From positions 62,001 through 126,000 of the forward strand of contig JAEZJQ010000126.1 in NCBI GenBank assembly GCA_023436305.1: a stretch of DNA of 64,000 nt. Reading direction: 5' to 3'. A program made the translations under genes and the position numbers. This document shows positions 9,187-17,746 of the stretch, one piece after another; position 1 is the stretch's first letter; each line of letters opens with the position of its first letter. A model generated the notes under the pieces. The model did not search any database. It was not told where the DNA came from and saw only the letters and a program-made list of their open reading frames with translations. Source of the stretch: Bacillota bacterium (GTDB lineage: Bacteria > Bacillota > UBA4882 > UBA8346).

Positions 9187-10404
9187 ATGCAAAAAACTAT
9201 TGCAATTATTGGTTCACTTGATACAAAGGGCCATGAATATGCATTTTTAAAGGCCGAAATTGAAAAACGGGGTTTTCGTACCTTGGTGATCGATGTTGGC
9301 GTGCTTGGCCGCCCTCTCTTTGCACCGGATATCAAGGCCGAGACGGTGGCGGAAGCTGGTGGAGTTAGAATGGAAGATATAATCGCGCGCCGAGATCGTG
9401 GCGAAGCCTTGGATGCAATGACTCGCGGCATCGCCATCGTCGTTAGGAAGCTTTATAATGAGGGGAAAATTGACGGGATTATTTCCATGGGCGGCGGCGG
9501 CGGAACCGCCATGGGCACCAGCGCCATGCGGGCATTACCCGTGGGACTCCCCAAGCTAATGGTTTCCACGGTCGCTTCCGGCGATACCAGCCCTTATGTG
9601 GGGACGACGGATATTACCATGATGCCTTCCATTGTGGATGTATCCGGCCTCAACCGGATTAGCCGCATTATTTTCATCAATGCCGCCGGCGCTATCTGTG
9701 GCATGACGGCGGGAAAGCCAGAAAAAATGGCGGATGAGAAACCATTAATCGCTGCTTCGATGTTTGGAAATACCACCCGCGCCGTGGACAATGCCCGGAC
9801 GATTTTGGAATCAAAAGGTTTTGAGGTGCTGGTTTTCCACGCTACCGGAACGGGCGGGAAGACCATGGAAATGTTAATTGAAAACGGTTATTTTGCCGGA
9901 GTATTGGATATCACCACCACTGAATGGGCTGATGAAATCTGCGGCGGTGTTTTAAGCGCCGGACCCACCCGCTTGGAAGCGGCTGCAAAAGCCAGTATCC
10001 CCCAGGTAGTCACTCCTGCTTGCATCGATATGTGTAATTTTTGGGCTCCAGAGACCATTCCCGCCCGTTACCAGGACCGGAAGTTTTATCACTGGAATCC
10101 CAATGTCACCCTGATGCGGACTACACCCGAAGAAAACGAGCGTATCGGAGAAATTTTCGCCGGAAAATTAAATGCTGCACGCAGCCCTGTAGCTGTATTC
10201 ATCCCGATGAAAGGTTTCTCCGAAGTGGATGCCCCGGGGCAACCTTTCTGGTGGCCCGAAGCGGATCAAGCCTTTGTGAATGCCCTACAACGAAAGATCC
10301 GAAGAGATATCCCGGTAATCTTGATGGATAATAACATTAACGACCCTGAATTTTCGGGGAAGCTAGCGGAAACTTTGCTGGAAATGCTTAAAAAAGGAGA
10401 ATAA
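9187..10404 (+). CDS. Tm-1-like (UPF0261) ATP-binding domain protein
   Basis: 405 residues. Family landmarks: IIGSLDTKGHEYAFLK at the start, the glycine-rich ISMGGGGGTAMGTSAM near 100, and MVSTVASGDTSPYVGTTDI. Homologous to the N-terminal half of the tomato Tm-1 antiviral protein and to bacterial UPF0261 proteins, which bind a nucleotide; their catalytic role in bacteria is not established. It follows the transporter genes by 18 bases and is followed after two bases by the TIM-barrel gene that matches the other half of Tm-1. This placement points to a joint role in breakdown of the imported compound. Confidence 0.9.
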   Translation: MQKTIAIIGSLDTKGHEYAFLKAEIEKRGFRTLVIDVGVLGRPLFAPDIKAETVAEAGGVRMEDIIARRDRGEALDAMTRGIAIVVRKLYNEGKIDGIISMGGGGGTAMGTSAMRALPVGLPKLMVSTVASGDTSPYVGTTDITMMPSIVDVSGLNRISRIIFINAAGAICGMTAGKPEKMADEKPLIAASMFGNTTRAVDNARTILESKGFEVLVFHATGTGGKTMEMLIENGYFAGVLDITTTEWADEICGGVLSAGPTRLEAAAKASIPQVVTPACIDMCNFWAPETIPARYQDRKFYHWNPNVTLMRTTPEENERIGEIFAGKLNAARSPVAVFIPMKGFSEVDAPGQPFWWPEADQAFVNALQRKIRRDIPVILMDNNINDPEFSGKLAETLLEMLKKGE

Positions 10405-10406
10405 AC

Positions 10407-11243
10407 ATGGTTATGTCGCGGAATGAAATTATGAAAAAATTTTATGCTCAAGCCCAGGCAGGTATCCCTATCATTGGCGGCGGGGCGGGTACAGGTATTT
10501 CCGCCAAATGTGAAGAAGCCGGAGGCATTGATTTGATTGTGATTTATAATACCGGCCGTTACCGGATGGCGGGGCGGGTTTCCATCACCGGTTTATTTTC
10601 GTATGGAGACGCAAACCAGATCGTTTTGGAAATGGCGGGGGAGGTTCTGCCGGTGGTTAACCACACCCCGGTGATTGCTGGAGTCAATGCCACGGATCCT
10701 TTCCGGTTAATGCCGGTCTTTCTGAAACAAATTAAGGAAATGGGTTTTGCCGGTGTGCAAAACTTCCCGACGGTGGGCCTTTTTGATGGGAAGATGCGCG
10801 CCAATATGGAAGCCACCGGATTGGGATATGACAAAGAAGTCGAGATGATCAAGCTGGCCCACGACATGGATCTTTTGACCACGCCCTATGTATTCAATGA
10901 AAGCGAAGCCGAAGCGATGACCAAAGCAGGGGCGGATTTAATCGTGGCCCACGTCGGCCTGACTACCGGAGGTTCCATTGGCGCGGCGGCTGCCATGACA
11001 ATGGATCAAGCCATGGATATCACCATGCGGATTGCCGAGGCCGCCCGTAAAATAAGGAAAGATGTCTTGGTTATATGCCACGGCGGCCCCTTCGACGAAC
11101 CGGAAAACGTAACCAAGGCAATGGCTCTCATGCCGGGCATCAATGGTTTCTATGGCGCTTCAAGTATGGAACGGCTTCCAGTTGAACGGGCGATCAAAGA
11201 GCAAGTAATGAAATTCAAACAAATGAAATTAGCCAAAAGGTAA
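10407..11243 (+). CDS. Phosphoenolpyruvate hydrolase-like TIM-barrel protein
   Basis: 278 residues; ATG 10407 (a second ATG lies two codons later) follows AAGGAGA. Seen: the opening IIGGGAGTGISAKCEEAGGIDLI, VIAGVNATDPF, GVQNFPTVGLFDG and a final glycine-rich strand VICHGGPFDEPENV, the pattern of the PEP hydrolase-like/IGPS-like family equivalent to the C-terminal half of plant and fungal Tm-1 proteins. TIM barrels of this group act on phosphoenolpyruvate-like or small 2-oxo acid substrates. The two-base gap to the UPF0261 gene implies co-translation. The exact reaction is unknown. Confidence 0.88.
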   Translation: MVMSRNEIMKKFYAQAQAGIPIIGGGAGTGISAKCEEAGGIDLIVIYNTGRYRMAGRVSITGLFSYGDANQIVLEMAGEVLPVVNHTPVIAGVNATDPFRLMPVFLKQIKEMGFAGVQNFPTVGLFDGKMRANMEATGLGYDKEVEMIKLAHDMDLLTTPYVFNESEAEAMTKAGADLIVAHVGLTTGGSIGAAAAMTMDQAMDITMRIAEAARKIRKDVLVICHGGPFDEPENVTKAMALMPGINGFYGASSMERLPVERAIKEQVMKFKQMKLAKR

Positions 11244-11315
11244 AACTCTTGGTTTTTGCAAGCGGATCTGAATTGATCAATTTTCAAAAGGCAACTAAAA
11301 TCCTCCTTAAAAATC

Positions 11316-11345
11316 CTTCCTCTTCGGTAGGCGCCGAAGAGGAAG
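11316..11345. terminator. Strong 12-bp hairpin between the TIM-barrel and LctP genes
   Basis: CTTCCTCTTCGG pairs perfectly with CCGAAGAGGAAG around TAGGCG. On the + strand it is followed by CAATTAAAAAG rather than by T, so it may be a weak terminator or an RNA-stability hairpin that lowers expression of the two genes downstream. Confidence 0.55.
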
Positions 11346-11467
11346 CAATTAAAAAGTTTATTTATCTATTCGGGTTTTAATTATGATAAGATAAAAAGGA
11401 GGGTTTGGGGGAGAACGTCCCTGGTCCGGATTGCGTTGATGGAGCGGCGCGGGGGGGGAACGTATTC

Positions 11468-12982
11468 ATGAATTCTTTGGGCTTGAGTTTTTTGGGATTT
11501 ATCCCTCTTATTTGGTTATTCGCCAGTCTGGGATGGTTTAAGATTTCGGCCATTAAGGCCAGTTTAACCGGACTTGCGGTCACGGTAATTATCGCCGTAT
11601 TTTTTTACAACTTTCCCCCCATCTATACCTTGGAAGCGGCCACAGAAGGGATCATCCTTGCGATTTGGCCGATTTTATGGGCAGTGATTGGAGCTATTTA
11701 TTCTTATAATGTCAGTGTTGAAACGAGAAACATCGACAAGATAAAAACAATGCTTGCCGGGCTTTCCGCGGATCGCCGGATTCAAGTTCTAATCATAGCC
11801 TGGGCTTTTTCTGGATTTTTGGAGGGAGCCACAGGATATGGGACGGCGGTCGCCATTCCGGCCGGTATTTTAATGGCGCTTGGCTTTGAACCAATCTTTG
11901 CAGCGCTGATTTGTTTACTTGGCAATACAGCTCCCACGGCTTTCGGGGCCATCGGTATTCCATTGATTACCCTGTCCCGTCTGACCGGTTACGGAATTCC
12001 GGTTTTAAGCAAAAATGTGGCCTCTCAACTGACGCCGTTGATTATTATCATTCCGCTGATAATGGTTTGGCTAACCGCAAGAAAGGGAGAAGGTTTAAAA
12101 GGGGTTATCGGTATTACCCTCACAGCCGGCTTGAGTTTTGCGTTGGTTCATTATTGGACGGCTTGTTATATTGGCCCCGAATTACCTTCCATGCTGGGTG
12201 GAATCGCCTCACTGGCTTCAATTATGCTTTGGCTTCGTTTGCAAAAAGGCAGGATAGATGAAGCTCAAAATGTAGTAAAAGTCCGGCCGGCCGAAGGACT
12301 GATCGCCTGGTCGCCCTATATTTTATTATTTATATTTATTTTTACCACCAGTAGTATATTCCCCGTCATTAACTCGTTTTTTGGCAATTTTCAAAGCGAG
12401 TTACTGATTTACCGGGGAACCGGCGGGAAAAGCATGCGCATTAACTGGATTTTAACTCCGGGAACGTTTATCTTCCTGGCCGCTGTTTTGGGTGGATTGA
12501 TTCAGGGCGCCACCTGGCGGCAATTAATGAGTATTTTTGTGAAGACAGTTCGCCAATTATCAAAAACAATCATCACCATATGCGCATTTGTCGCAATGTC
12601 CGAAATTATGTCATACTCGGGAATGATCGAAAGAATTGCCTTAACGCTCTCCACGGCGGCTGGAAAACTGTTTCCGTTGATTTCTCCAGCGATAGGCGCT
12701 TTGGGCACTTTTTTGACGGGTAGCGATACTTCCGCCAATATTTTATTTGGACAACTTCAAAAGCAAACCGCGCTTCATTTGGGAATCAATCCACAATGGA
12801 TTACCGCCGCCAATGATTCCGGAGCCACGGCGGGGAAATTGCTCTCACCCCAGAATATCGCAATTGCGGCGGCGGTCACCGGGTTAACAGGGTCGGAAGG
12901 GAAAATTTTTCATCAAACAATCAAGTTTTGTCTGATTTACATTCTAATTTTGGGTTTGATCGTAATGTTTTTCATTGAATAA
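11468..12982 (+). CDS. LctP-family L-lactate/2-hydroxy acid permease
   Basis: 504 residues from ATG 11468, behind a GGGGGGGGAA stretch; an in-frame TTG at 11405 lies too close to AGGAGGG to be the start. Around a dozen membrane segments. Family motifs: SGFLEGATGYGTAVAIPAG and near the C-terminus TGSDTSANILFGQLQ and GATAGKLLSPQNIAIAA. LctP proteins import lactate or glycolate by proton symport. The gene ends 13 bases before a LarA-type racemase, so the pair probably takes up and racemises lactate or a related 2-hydroxy acid. Confidence 0.9.
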   Translation: MNSLGLSFLGFIPLIWLFASLGWFKISAIKASLTGLAVTVIIAVFFYNFPPIYTLEAATEGIILAIWPILWAVIGAIYSYNVSVETRNIDKIKTMLAGLSADRRIQVLIIAWAFSGFLEGATGYGTAVAIPAGILMALGFEPIFAALICLLGNTAPTAFGAIGIPLITLSRLTGYGIPVLSKNVASQLTPLIIIIPLIMVWLTARKGEGLKGVIGITLTAGLSFALVHYWTACYIGPELPSMLGGIASLASIMLWLRLQKGRIDEAQNVVKVRPAEGLIAWSPYILLFIFIFTTSSIFPVINSFFGNFQSELLIYRGTGGKSMRINWILTPGTFIFLAAVLGGLIQGATWRQLMSIFVKTVRQLSKTIITICAFVAMSEIMSYSGMIERIALTLSTAAGKLFPLISPAIGALGTFLTGSDTSANILFGQLQKQTALHLGINPQWITAANDSGATAGKLLSPQNIAIAAAVTGLTGSEGKIFHQTIKFCLIYILILGLIVMFFIE

Positions 12983-12995
12983 AAGAGGAATTTCC

Positions 12996-14384
12996 ATGAA
13001 AAAGATCCCCATTGAACTTGGCCGGGAAAAAATTATTTTAAATTTGCCCAAGCAGACGGAGATTTTATCCATGCCCGCTCCTAAACCTTTGTCAAACCCT
13101 CAAAGAGCGATTCAAGAAGCTTTATATCACTCCATCGATTCCGCCGGGTTGGATGCGGTGATTGAAGCCAAGTTAAAGTTACAGCCCGGCTTGAAAGCGG
13201 TTGTCGTTATTTCGGACAACACTCGTCCGGCACCTTATCAAGGGGAAACCGGAATTTTATGGCCGGTGATCGAAAAGCTGCTGGCTCACGGGATTCCCAG
13301 GGAACGAATTCGTATTATCGTAGCCACAGGGACTCATCGCGCCTTGTTGGAATCGGAATTAAAAGAAATGTTAGATTCACGGATTTTTGACGCCGGGATA
13401 TCCATCGTCAACCATCAATGTTCGGATGGGGAACAGCTGGCCTACCTAGGCGAAACCCGCCGGGGCAGCCGGATCTTTGTCAACCGCGAGTATTTGGAAG
13501 CCGGTTTGAAGATCTTGACAGGGGTAGTGGAGAGCCATTTCATGGCTGGTTTTTCGGGCGGCCGAAAATCGGTTTGTCCTGGTTTGACAGGGGTAGAAAT
13601 CGCCCATACTTTTCATGGGGCGACGTTGCTTTCTTCGCCTCACGCTTGTGATATGATCCTGGAGGGCAATCCTTGCCACGAAGAGGCGTTGGAGGTTGCC
13701 CGGAAAGCCGGGGCGGATTATATTATTAATGTTACCCTGGATCAACGGTTTCGCCTCACCGGAGTGTACGCCGGGGATTTGGAAACGGCCCACCAGCAGG
13801 CGGTTGAACAGCTTAAACAATCCGTGGGAATTAAAGTGGATAAAGAATACGATCTGGTCATAAGCCATGCCGGTTATGTGGGAGTCAACCATTACCAGGC
13901 GGCCAAAGCTGGAGTAACAGCGGCCCGGATTTTAATACCGGGTGGAACATTAATTATGGCCGCTGACAACCGTGATCCCGATCCGGTGGGAAGCCCGCAT
14001 TATCGCACCATTTTACATCTGCTGAAGTTAATTGGGCCGGAAAATTTCAACCGGTTGATTCTTTCCGGGGATTGGACCTTCATTCCCGAACAATGGCAGG
14101 TTCAGATGTGGACCAGGCTTTTCACCAAAATACCGATGGACAACTTCATCTATTACAGCCCGCAGTTAACCCGGGATGATTATATATATCTTCCGGGAAT
14201 CGATGGCAATTTGTTTCTGCCTGCCGCTGAACGTTACCAAAGCGGGTTTCATATGATTTCCAGGGTAGTTGAACAGGCGGTTCAACAATGGATTAACCGA
14301 AAAATAAAGCCAAAATGTTTGGCCATTGCTTGTCTGATTGACGGACCATATGGCATTCCGGTACAAGGGGATGAAATTCGATGA
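12996..14384 (+). CDS. LarA-family nickel-dependent 2-hydroxy acid racemase
   Basis: 462 residues from ATG 12996, six bases after GAGGAA. The four residues that bind the nickel-pincer cofactor in Lactobacillus LarA (H108, H174, K184, H200) match H114 (ATGTHR), H181 (VESHFMAGFSGG), K191 (GGRKSVCPG) and H207 (HTFHG), with nearly the same spacing. SDNTRP near 74 is also typical. LarA homologues epimerise various 2-hydroxy acids, so lactate is only the default guess. The cofactor enzymes LarB, LarC and LarE are not in the window. It lies right behind the LctP-type permease. Confidence 0.88.
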   Translation: MKKIPIELGREKIILNLPKQTEILSMPAPKPLSNPQRAIQEALYHSIDSAGLDAVIEAKLKLQPGLKAVVVISDNTRPAPYQGETGILWPVIEKLLAHGIPRERIRIIVATGTHRALLESELKEMLDSRIFDAGISIVNHQCSDGEQLAYLGETRRGSRIFVNREYLEAGLKILTGVVESHFMAGFSGGRKSVCPGLTGVEIAHTFHGATLLSSPHACDMILEGNPCHEEALEVARKAGADYIINVTLDQRFRLTGVYAGDLETAHQQAVEQLKQSVGIKVDKEYDLVISHAGYVGVNHYQAAKAGVTAARILIPGGTLIMAADNRDPDPVGSPHYRTILHLLKLIGPENFNRLILSGDWTFIPEQWQVQMWTRLFTKIPMDNFIYYSPQLTRDDYIYLPGIDGNLFLPAAERYQSGFHMISRVVEQAVQQWINRKIKPKCLAIACLIDGPYGIPVQGDEIR

Positions 14385-14509
14385 AGATTATGGTGTGTCC
14401 GGTTAATCATCGGGATAGGCAGGAGTGCTACCAACGATGGCGGAACCGGGAATGGCAACAGCATTTTTTTAGCCGGATTTTACCCGGGGCCGGTGCGATT
14501 AAAATCTGA
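14381..14509 (+). CDS. Tiny hypothetical ORF coupled to the racemase gene
   Basis: 42 residues; its ATG overlaps the racemase stop (ATGA). Sequence begins MKIMVCPVNHRDRQECYQRW and is rich in Arg, Gln and Trp. No family recognised. It could be the first codons of a lost downstream gene or a real small protein. The overlap is the main evidence for translation. Confidence 0.4.
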   Translation: MKIMVCPVNHRDRQECYQRWRNREWQQHFFSRILPGAGAIKI

Positions 14510-14637
14510 ATGAGAAATAAACATCAGAGAAGGTGAGCCGAATTCGTGTAAATCATATTTTTAATGAACATAGTGATAAAATTACTCCCTATACTCTAAG
14601 GTACTTTTTCTGTGTGTATGCCTTGGAAAATGAGTGG

Positions 14638-15120
14638 TCAGTATGAGGTAGTGGGGCAGGTGGGGCATTCAAATATATCCATACGACTTTGAGTTAGTTT
14701 ATCATCTCCCGAATTTGCACGGGCAGTCTGATAAAAAATCAAAAAGACTGAAATGACAAATATCGGTAAAAAAGAACTTATTAAAATACGAGGTTCTTTC
14801 ATCTCGAAGGTTCTTTCCCAAAAAGGCATTATTTCCCGTATGGCAATTGAATAGTTAACATTGTTAACGGAAATGGCTTGTAATCGATAAACCGGTAGTT
14901 CTTTGGGAGATTGTTTGTCATTTTTATCTTGGGAAGGTAAATCATTTTTAGAATTGTGATTGGCGAACAAAAACAAATCAGTAGTAACGGCTGAGTTAAA
15001 GGTGGTAAGATGTTGATCACTTTTTAAAGAATCATTGGTAAAGTGAAACAAGGCCATTGTAAAAATAGCCGAAAAAGTTAAACCGATAATAAACCACCAG
15101 ATTTGTTCGTTTCGCTTCAT
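14638..15120 (-). CDS. Membrane-anchored protein of unknown function, antiporter operon
   Basis: 160 residues with one N-terminal membrane segment (about 8-28), a polar Asn/Asp/Lys-rich middle and a second membrane segment near 112-132. Ends in CPTCPTTSY. No family recognised. It is the last gene of a three-gene - strand unit headed by the antiporter; the spacing to the small membrane gene is 16 bases. Confidence 0.6.
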   Translation of the reverse strand: MKRNEQIWWFIIGLTFSAIFTMALFHFTNDSLKSDQHLTTFNSAVTTDLFLFANHNSKNDLPSQDKNDKQSPKELPVYRLQAISVNNVNYSIAIREIMPFWERTFEMKEPRILISSFLPIFVISVFLIFYQTARANSGDDKLTQSRMDIFECPTCPTTSY

Positions 15121-15136
15121 GTTTCAAACTCCCAGG

Positions 15137-15295
15137 TCAATTCGTCTTTGCTTTTGAACCCGATTTTACCATTTCCATTCTTTTAGCTGCCATTTTGGCT
15201 TCAATAGCTTTATCAGCACGGTGAGCGCCATAAGCAAATAAGGCAAAAATTAATAAGATCACTATAACTGTGCCCCAAACCATTGTTAAACTCAT
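15137..15295 (-). CDS. Small single-span membrane protein (52 residues)
   Basis: Starts with ATG behind a near-perfect GGAGGTGAT ribosome binding site. Residues 6-26 are a membrane segment (VWGTVIVILLIFALFAYGA), followed by a basic, helical tail with many Lys and Ala. It lies 28 bases after the antiporter stop. Small subunits of this shape, for example OadG-like proteins, stabilise larger membrane proteins; an accessory role for the antiporter is inferred, not shown. Confidence 0.65.
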   Translation of the reverse strand: MSLTMVWGTVIVILLIFALFAYGAHRADKAIEAKMAAKRMEMVKSGSKAKTN

Positions 15296-15323
15296 AGTTA
15301 TCACCTCCTTTCGTTATTAAATC

Positions 15324-16580
15324 TTAGATAAAAAATAAGAGGGTAATAATTATAAATACCGGCAATAGAATTGCTCCCGAGTAAATCATGTATTCAAAGA
15401 AATGGGGCATTTTACAGCCTTGTTCTTCAGCAATGGACTTAATCATAAAATTCGGGCCGTTGCCGATATAAGTGTTAGCTCCCATGAAAACCGCACCGCA
15501 ACTGATGGCAATCAGTAAATCCTCCCGGATTCCGGCTATCACCGGCAAATGAGCTAAGCTGTTTTTTGTAATGCTCTCCGCCAGAGTTATAAAGGTTAAA
15601 TATGTGGGAGCGTTATCCAAAAAAGAACTTAATCCTCCGGTCAGCCAGAAAAACTGCCATGGTTTGGTAATGCCAAACAGTGCGCCTTTTGTTTCAAGTA
15701 AGATCATTAATGGCACCATGGTAACAAAAATTCCAGCAAAAAGAATTGTTACTTCGATAATTGGATGAAAAGTAAAATTATTTTGCCGCCGGATTTCTTT
15801 AGGGGTAAATTTAAGTGATAATATAAGCATCGAAAGCATTATCACTTCACGATAAGGCGTTTTCACCTGTAAAAAGATCGTTAAAATCACTCCTAGTAAG
15901 AAAAGGAGATTAAGTTTACCGGTTATCCTGAGCGGTTTGGTTATGTTTTTGTCTTTTAAAATATCAACTCGCCGTTCTTTACGGTAACAGATTGAATCCC
16001 AAATATAAAAAAGACCGAGTAAAAGACTGATTGCGGTAGCCCATAATGGAAATAGTTTTAGTGTCCATAGAAAAGGAATTCCTTTTAAATATCCCAAAAA
16101 CAGCGGCGGATCGCCTAATGGCGTTAAACTACCGCCGATATTCGAGACAATGATGACAAAGAAAATAGGGACATGGTAAATATGTTTCCGTTCACTGATA
16201 CTTTTTAGCAAAGGACGGATTAAAAGCATACTGGCCCCGGTAGTCCCTACCAGATTGGCCAAGATCGCCCCTAGAAATAAAAATATGGTATTATTTTTGG
16301 GGGTCGCCCGGAGATCGCCATTAATCAAGATTCCGCCAGAAATAATAAATAACGAAGCCAATAGTAGAACGAATGAAATGTATTCTTCCATTGTGCTCAA
16401 TAGTTCGTGGGAATTATGGATTAATAGATACCAGGCAATCGGGATACTTAAAACTGCCGTGATAATTGCTTTATTCCGGTTCTTTTCCCAAAAGCGAGGC
16501 GCAATAAGCGGCAAAACCGCAATTATTAATAAAAGTAAGATAAATGGGCAATACGTGAATATAGATATTGGTGTATGCAA
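15324..16580 (-). CDS. NhaD/CitM-superfamily sodium:proton antiporter
   Basis: 418 residues from a TTG start six bases after GGTGA; a GTG three codons upstream overlaps the ribosome binding site and is less likely. About twelve membrane segments. The motif SNIGGSLTPLGDPPLFLGYL (near 150-170) is the hallmark of NhaD-like Na+/H+ antiporters in the ion transporter superfamily, and GGLSSFLDNAPTYLTF in the second half is its repeat counterpart with a conserved DNAPT element. The predicted role is Na+ export in exchange for protons. A leader RNA with a terminator precedes it. Confidence 0.85.
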   Translation of the reverse strand: MHTPISIFTYCPFILLLLIIAVLPLIAPRFWEKNRNKAIITAVLSIPIAWYLLIHNSHELLSTMEEYISFVLLLASLFIISGGILINGDLRATPKNNTIFLFLGAILANLVGTTGASMLLIRPLLKSISERKHIYHVPIFFVIIVSNIGGSLTPLGDPPLFLGYLKGIPFLWTLKLFPLWATAISLLLGLFYIWDSICYRKERRVDILKDKNITKPLRITGKLNLLFLLGVILTIFLQVKTPYREVIMLSMLILSLKFTPKEIRRQNNFTFHPIIEVTILFAGIFVTMVPLMILLETKGALFGITKPWQFFWLTGGLSSFLDNAPTYLTFITLAESITKNSLAHLPVIAGIREDLLIAISCGAVFMGANTYIGNGPNFMIKSIAEEQGCKMPHFFEYMIYSGAILLPVFIIITLLFFI

Positions 16581-16605
16581 GAAAATCACCCTCTCTAATC
16601 AAAAT

Positions 16606-16700
16606 AAAAAAGTGGGTTGCTCTAATTAAGAGCTTCCCACCCCGGAAGTTAAAATTACTCTTGAAAGCGAATGTGTTCATCCGCCCAACCGAAAGATACT
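16606..16700 (-). promoter_or_regulatory. Candidate cation riboswitch with intrinsic terminator before the antiporter gene
   Basis: In the leader, reading 5'-3' on the - strand: a 7-bp stem GCGGATG-AACA-CATTCGC (16684-16667), then CTTCC-GGGGTG-GGAAG (16648-16633), then a terminator GTGGG-aa-GCTCT / AGAGC-aa-CCCAC followed by TTTTTT (16640-16606). The 3' arm of the second hairpin shares bases with the 5' arm of the terminator, so both cannot form at once. That is the usual layout of a transcription-attenuating riboswitch. The gene behind it suggests Na+, Li+ or pH as a signal. I cannot confirm a match to a known class by eye. Confidence 0.6.
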
Positions 16701-16804
16701 ATTAATATTTTTAAAATCTTATTTTAGATTAACATACTTCACCCAAAAATTCAAGTCGGGAAAAATCATACCTCATTGGTGGCTCAAGTCTATCGCGGCA
16801 AAGG

Positions 16805-17746
16805 TTATCTCTTTATCCCCCTAATATTGGTTTGTTCCAACGCTTCCTTTATGCCTTTTGCCAGTTTTTCCGGCGTCCCGACTCCCCAAAAATGAAGAAA
16901 GAAGATGCGAGGGGTCTCGAATAACATATGGTTATGGATGGCTGTAATTTGAATGCCGTTTTCCCGAAAGCACGCACCACCGGATTCTTTGACCAAAAGG
17001 ACAAAATCTCCTGTCGTAGCGGCTTTATTTTCCACCCGTTCAAAGTTGATTGGCATCGCCAACCCCATAAACGGCGGTATTTCCATCCCATCCTCATAGA
17101 TTTTGTCCGCCCGTGGAATTGAGAATGATAGCAAGTTGCCTTTTTTTTGCCCGGTGCGGCCCAGGATTGACTCGATAATAGTCCAGTCAATTCTTCTGGC
17201 TGTTTGAGCCGGTAATGATGATAATGGAGTTCCGGTAAGTTCGAGGGCATCTTTCATAGTTTCGGCCAGTTTAAGCGCTTCTCCATGTCCTTCAAAGTGC
17301 AGATACATAATATCCGGAGTTTCGCCTATCAAGTGATTGTGTAAGGCTGTGATAGCGACGCCGCCTTCAATCAATTTGGAAATGACCGGGTTGATTTCCT
17401 GGTCCAAGAGGACCAGGTCGCCCATGATCATCGTTCGGTTTCGATGCTGTTTAAAAGCAATCCAGGAGGTGAGCGCAAAGCCGGGTTCAACCGGAATTAC
17501 ACCGATATTTACATGTAAATCGGTGCGAGGAAAAGTCAATTTTAAAACTTGTTCCTGGACTGTTCCTTTCCGGCCGAAGATTGCTTCAATCGCTTGCCGG
17601 TTGGCTGGAAGTTGAATGTTTTCACCTGAGTTGGATGATTTTATAATACCATTATTCGCCACGTGCTTTGATGGAAGCACTCGATGGAAGTTTGTTGCGC
17701 TTGGGAGTTGATTACCTTGACTTGTACCAGATGCATGCTCCACCAT
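16805..17746 (-). CDS. LppY/LpqO-like DUF1259 protein, 5' end replaced
   Basis: Residues from about 35 on contain the two DUF1259 halves, with paired motifs ITALHNHLIGETPDIMYLHF and ITAIHNHMLFETPRIFFLHF. The family is normally secreted or lipid-anchored. Here the signal peptide is missing: upstream of about 17645 the frame runs antisense through an aldo/keto reductase remnant, and no credible ribosome binding site is seen before the GTG at 17746. It is most likely a 5'-truncated gene. The function of the family is not established. Confidence 0.6.
   Translation of the reverse strand: MVEHASGTSQGNQLPSATNFHRVLPSKHVANNGIIKSSNSGENIQLPANRQAIEAIFGRKGTVQEQVLKLTFPRTDLHVNIGVIPVEPGFALTSWIAFKQHRNRTMIMGDLVLLDQEINPVISKLIEGGVAITALHNHLIGETPDIMYLHFEGHGEALKLAETMKDALELTGTPLSSLPAQTARRIDWTIIESILGRTGQKKGNLLSFSIPRADKIYEDGMEIPPFMGLAMPINFERVENKAATTGDFVLLVKESGGACFRENGIQITAIHNHMLFETPRIFFLHFWGVGTPEKLAKGIKEALEQTNIRGIKR

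Noticed and set aside
9594..9866. - strand ORF inside the UPF0261 gene and similar antisense ORFs elsewhere
   Set aside because: Shadow frames of strongly conserved genes; no independent start signals.
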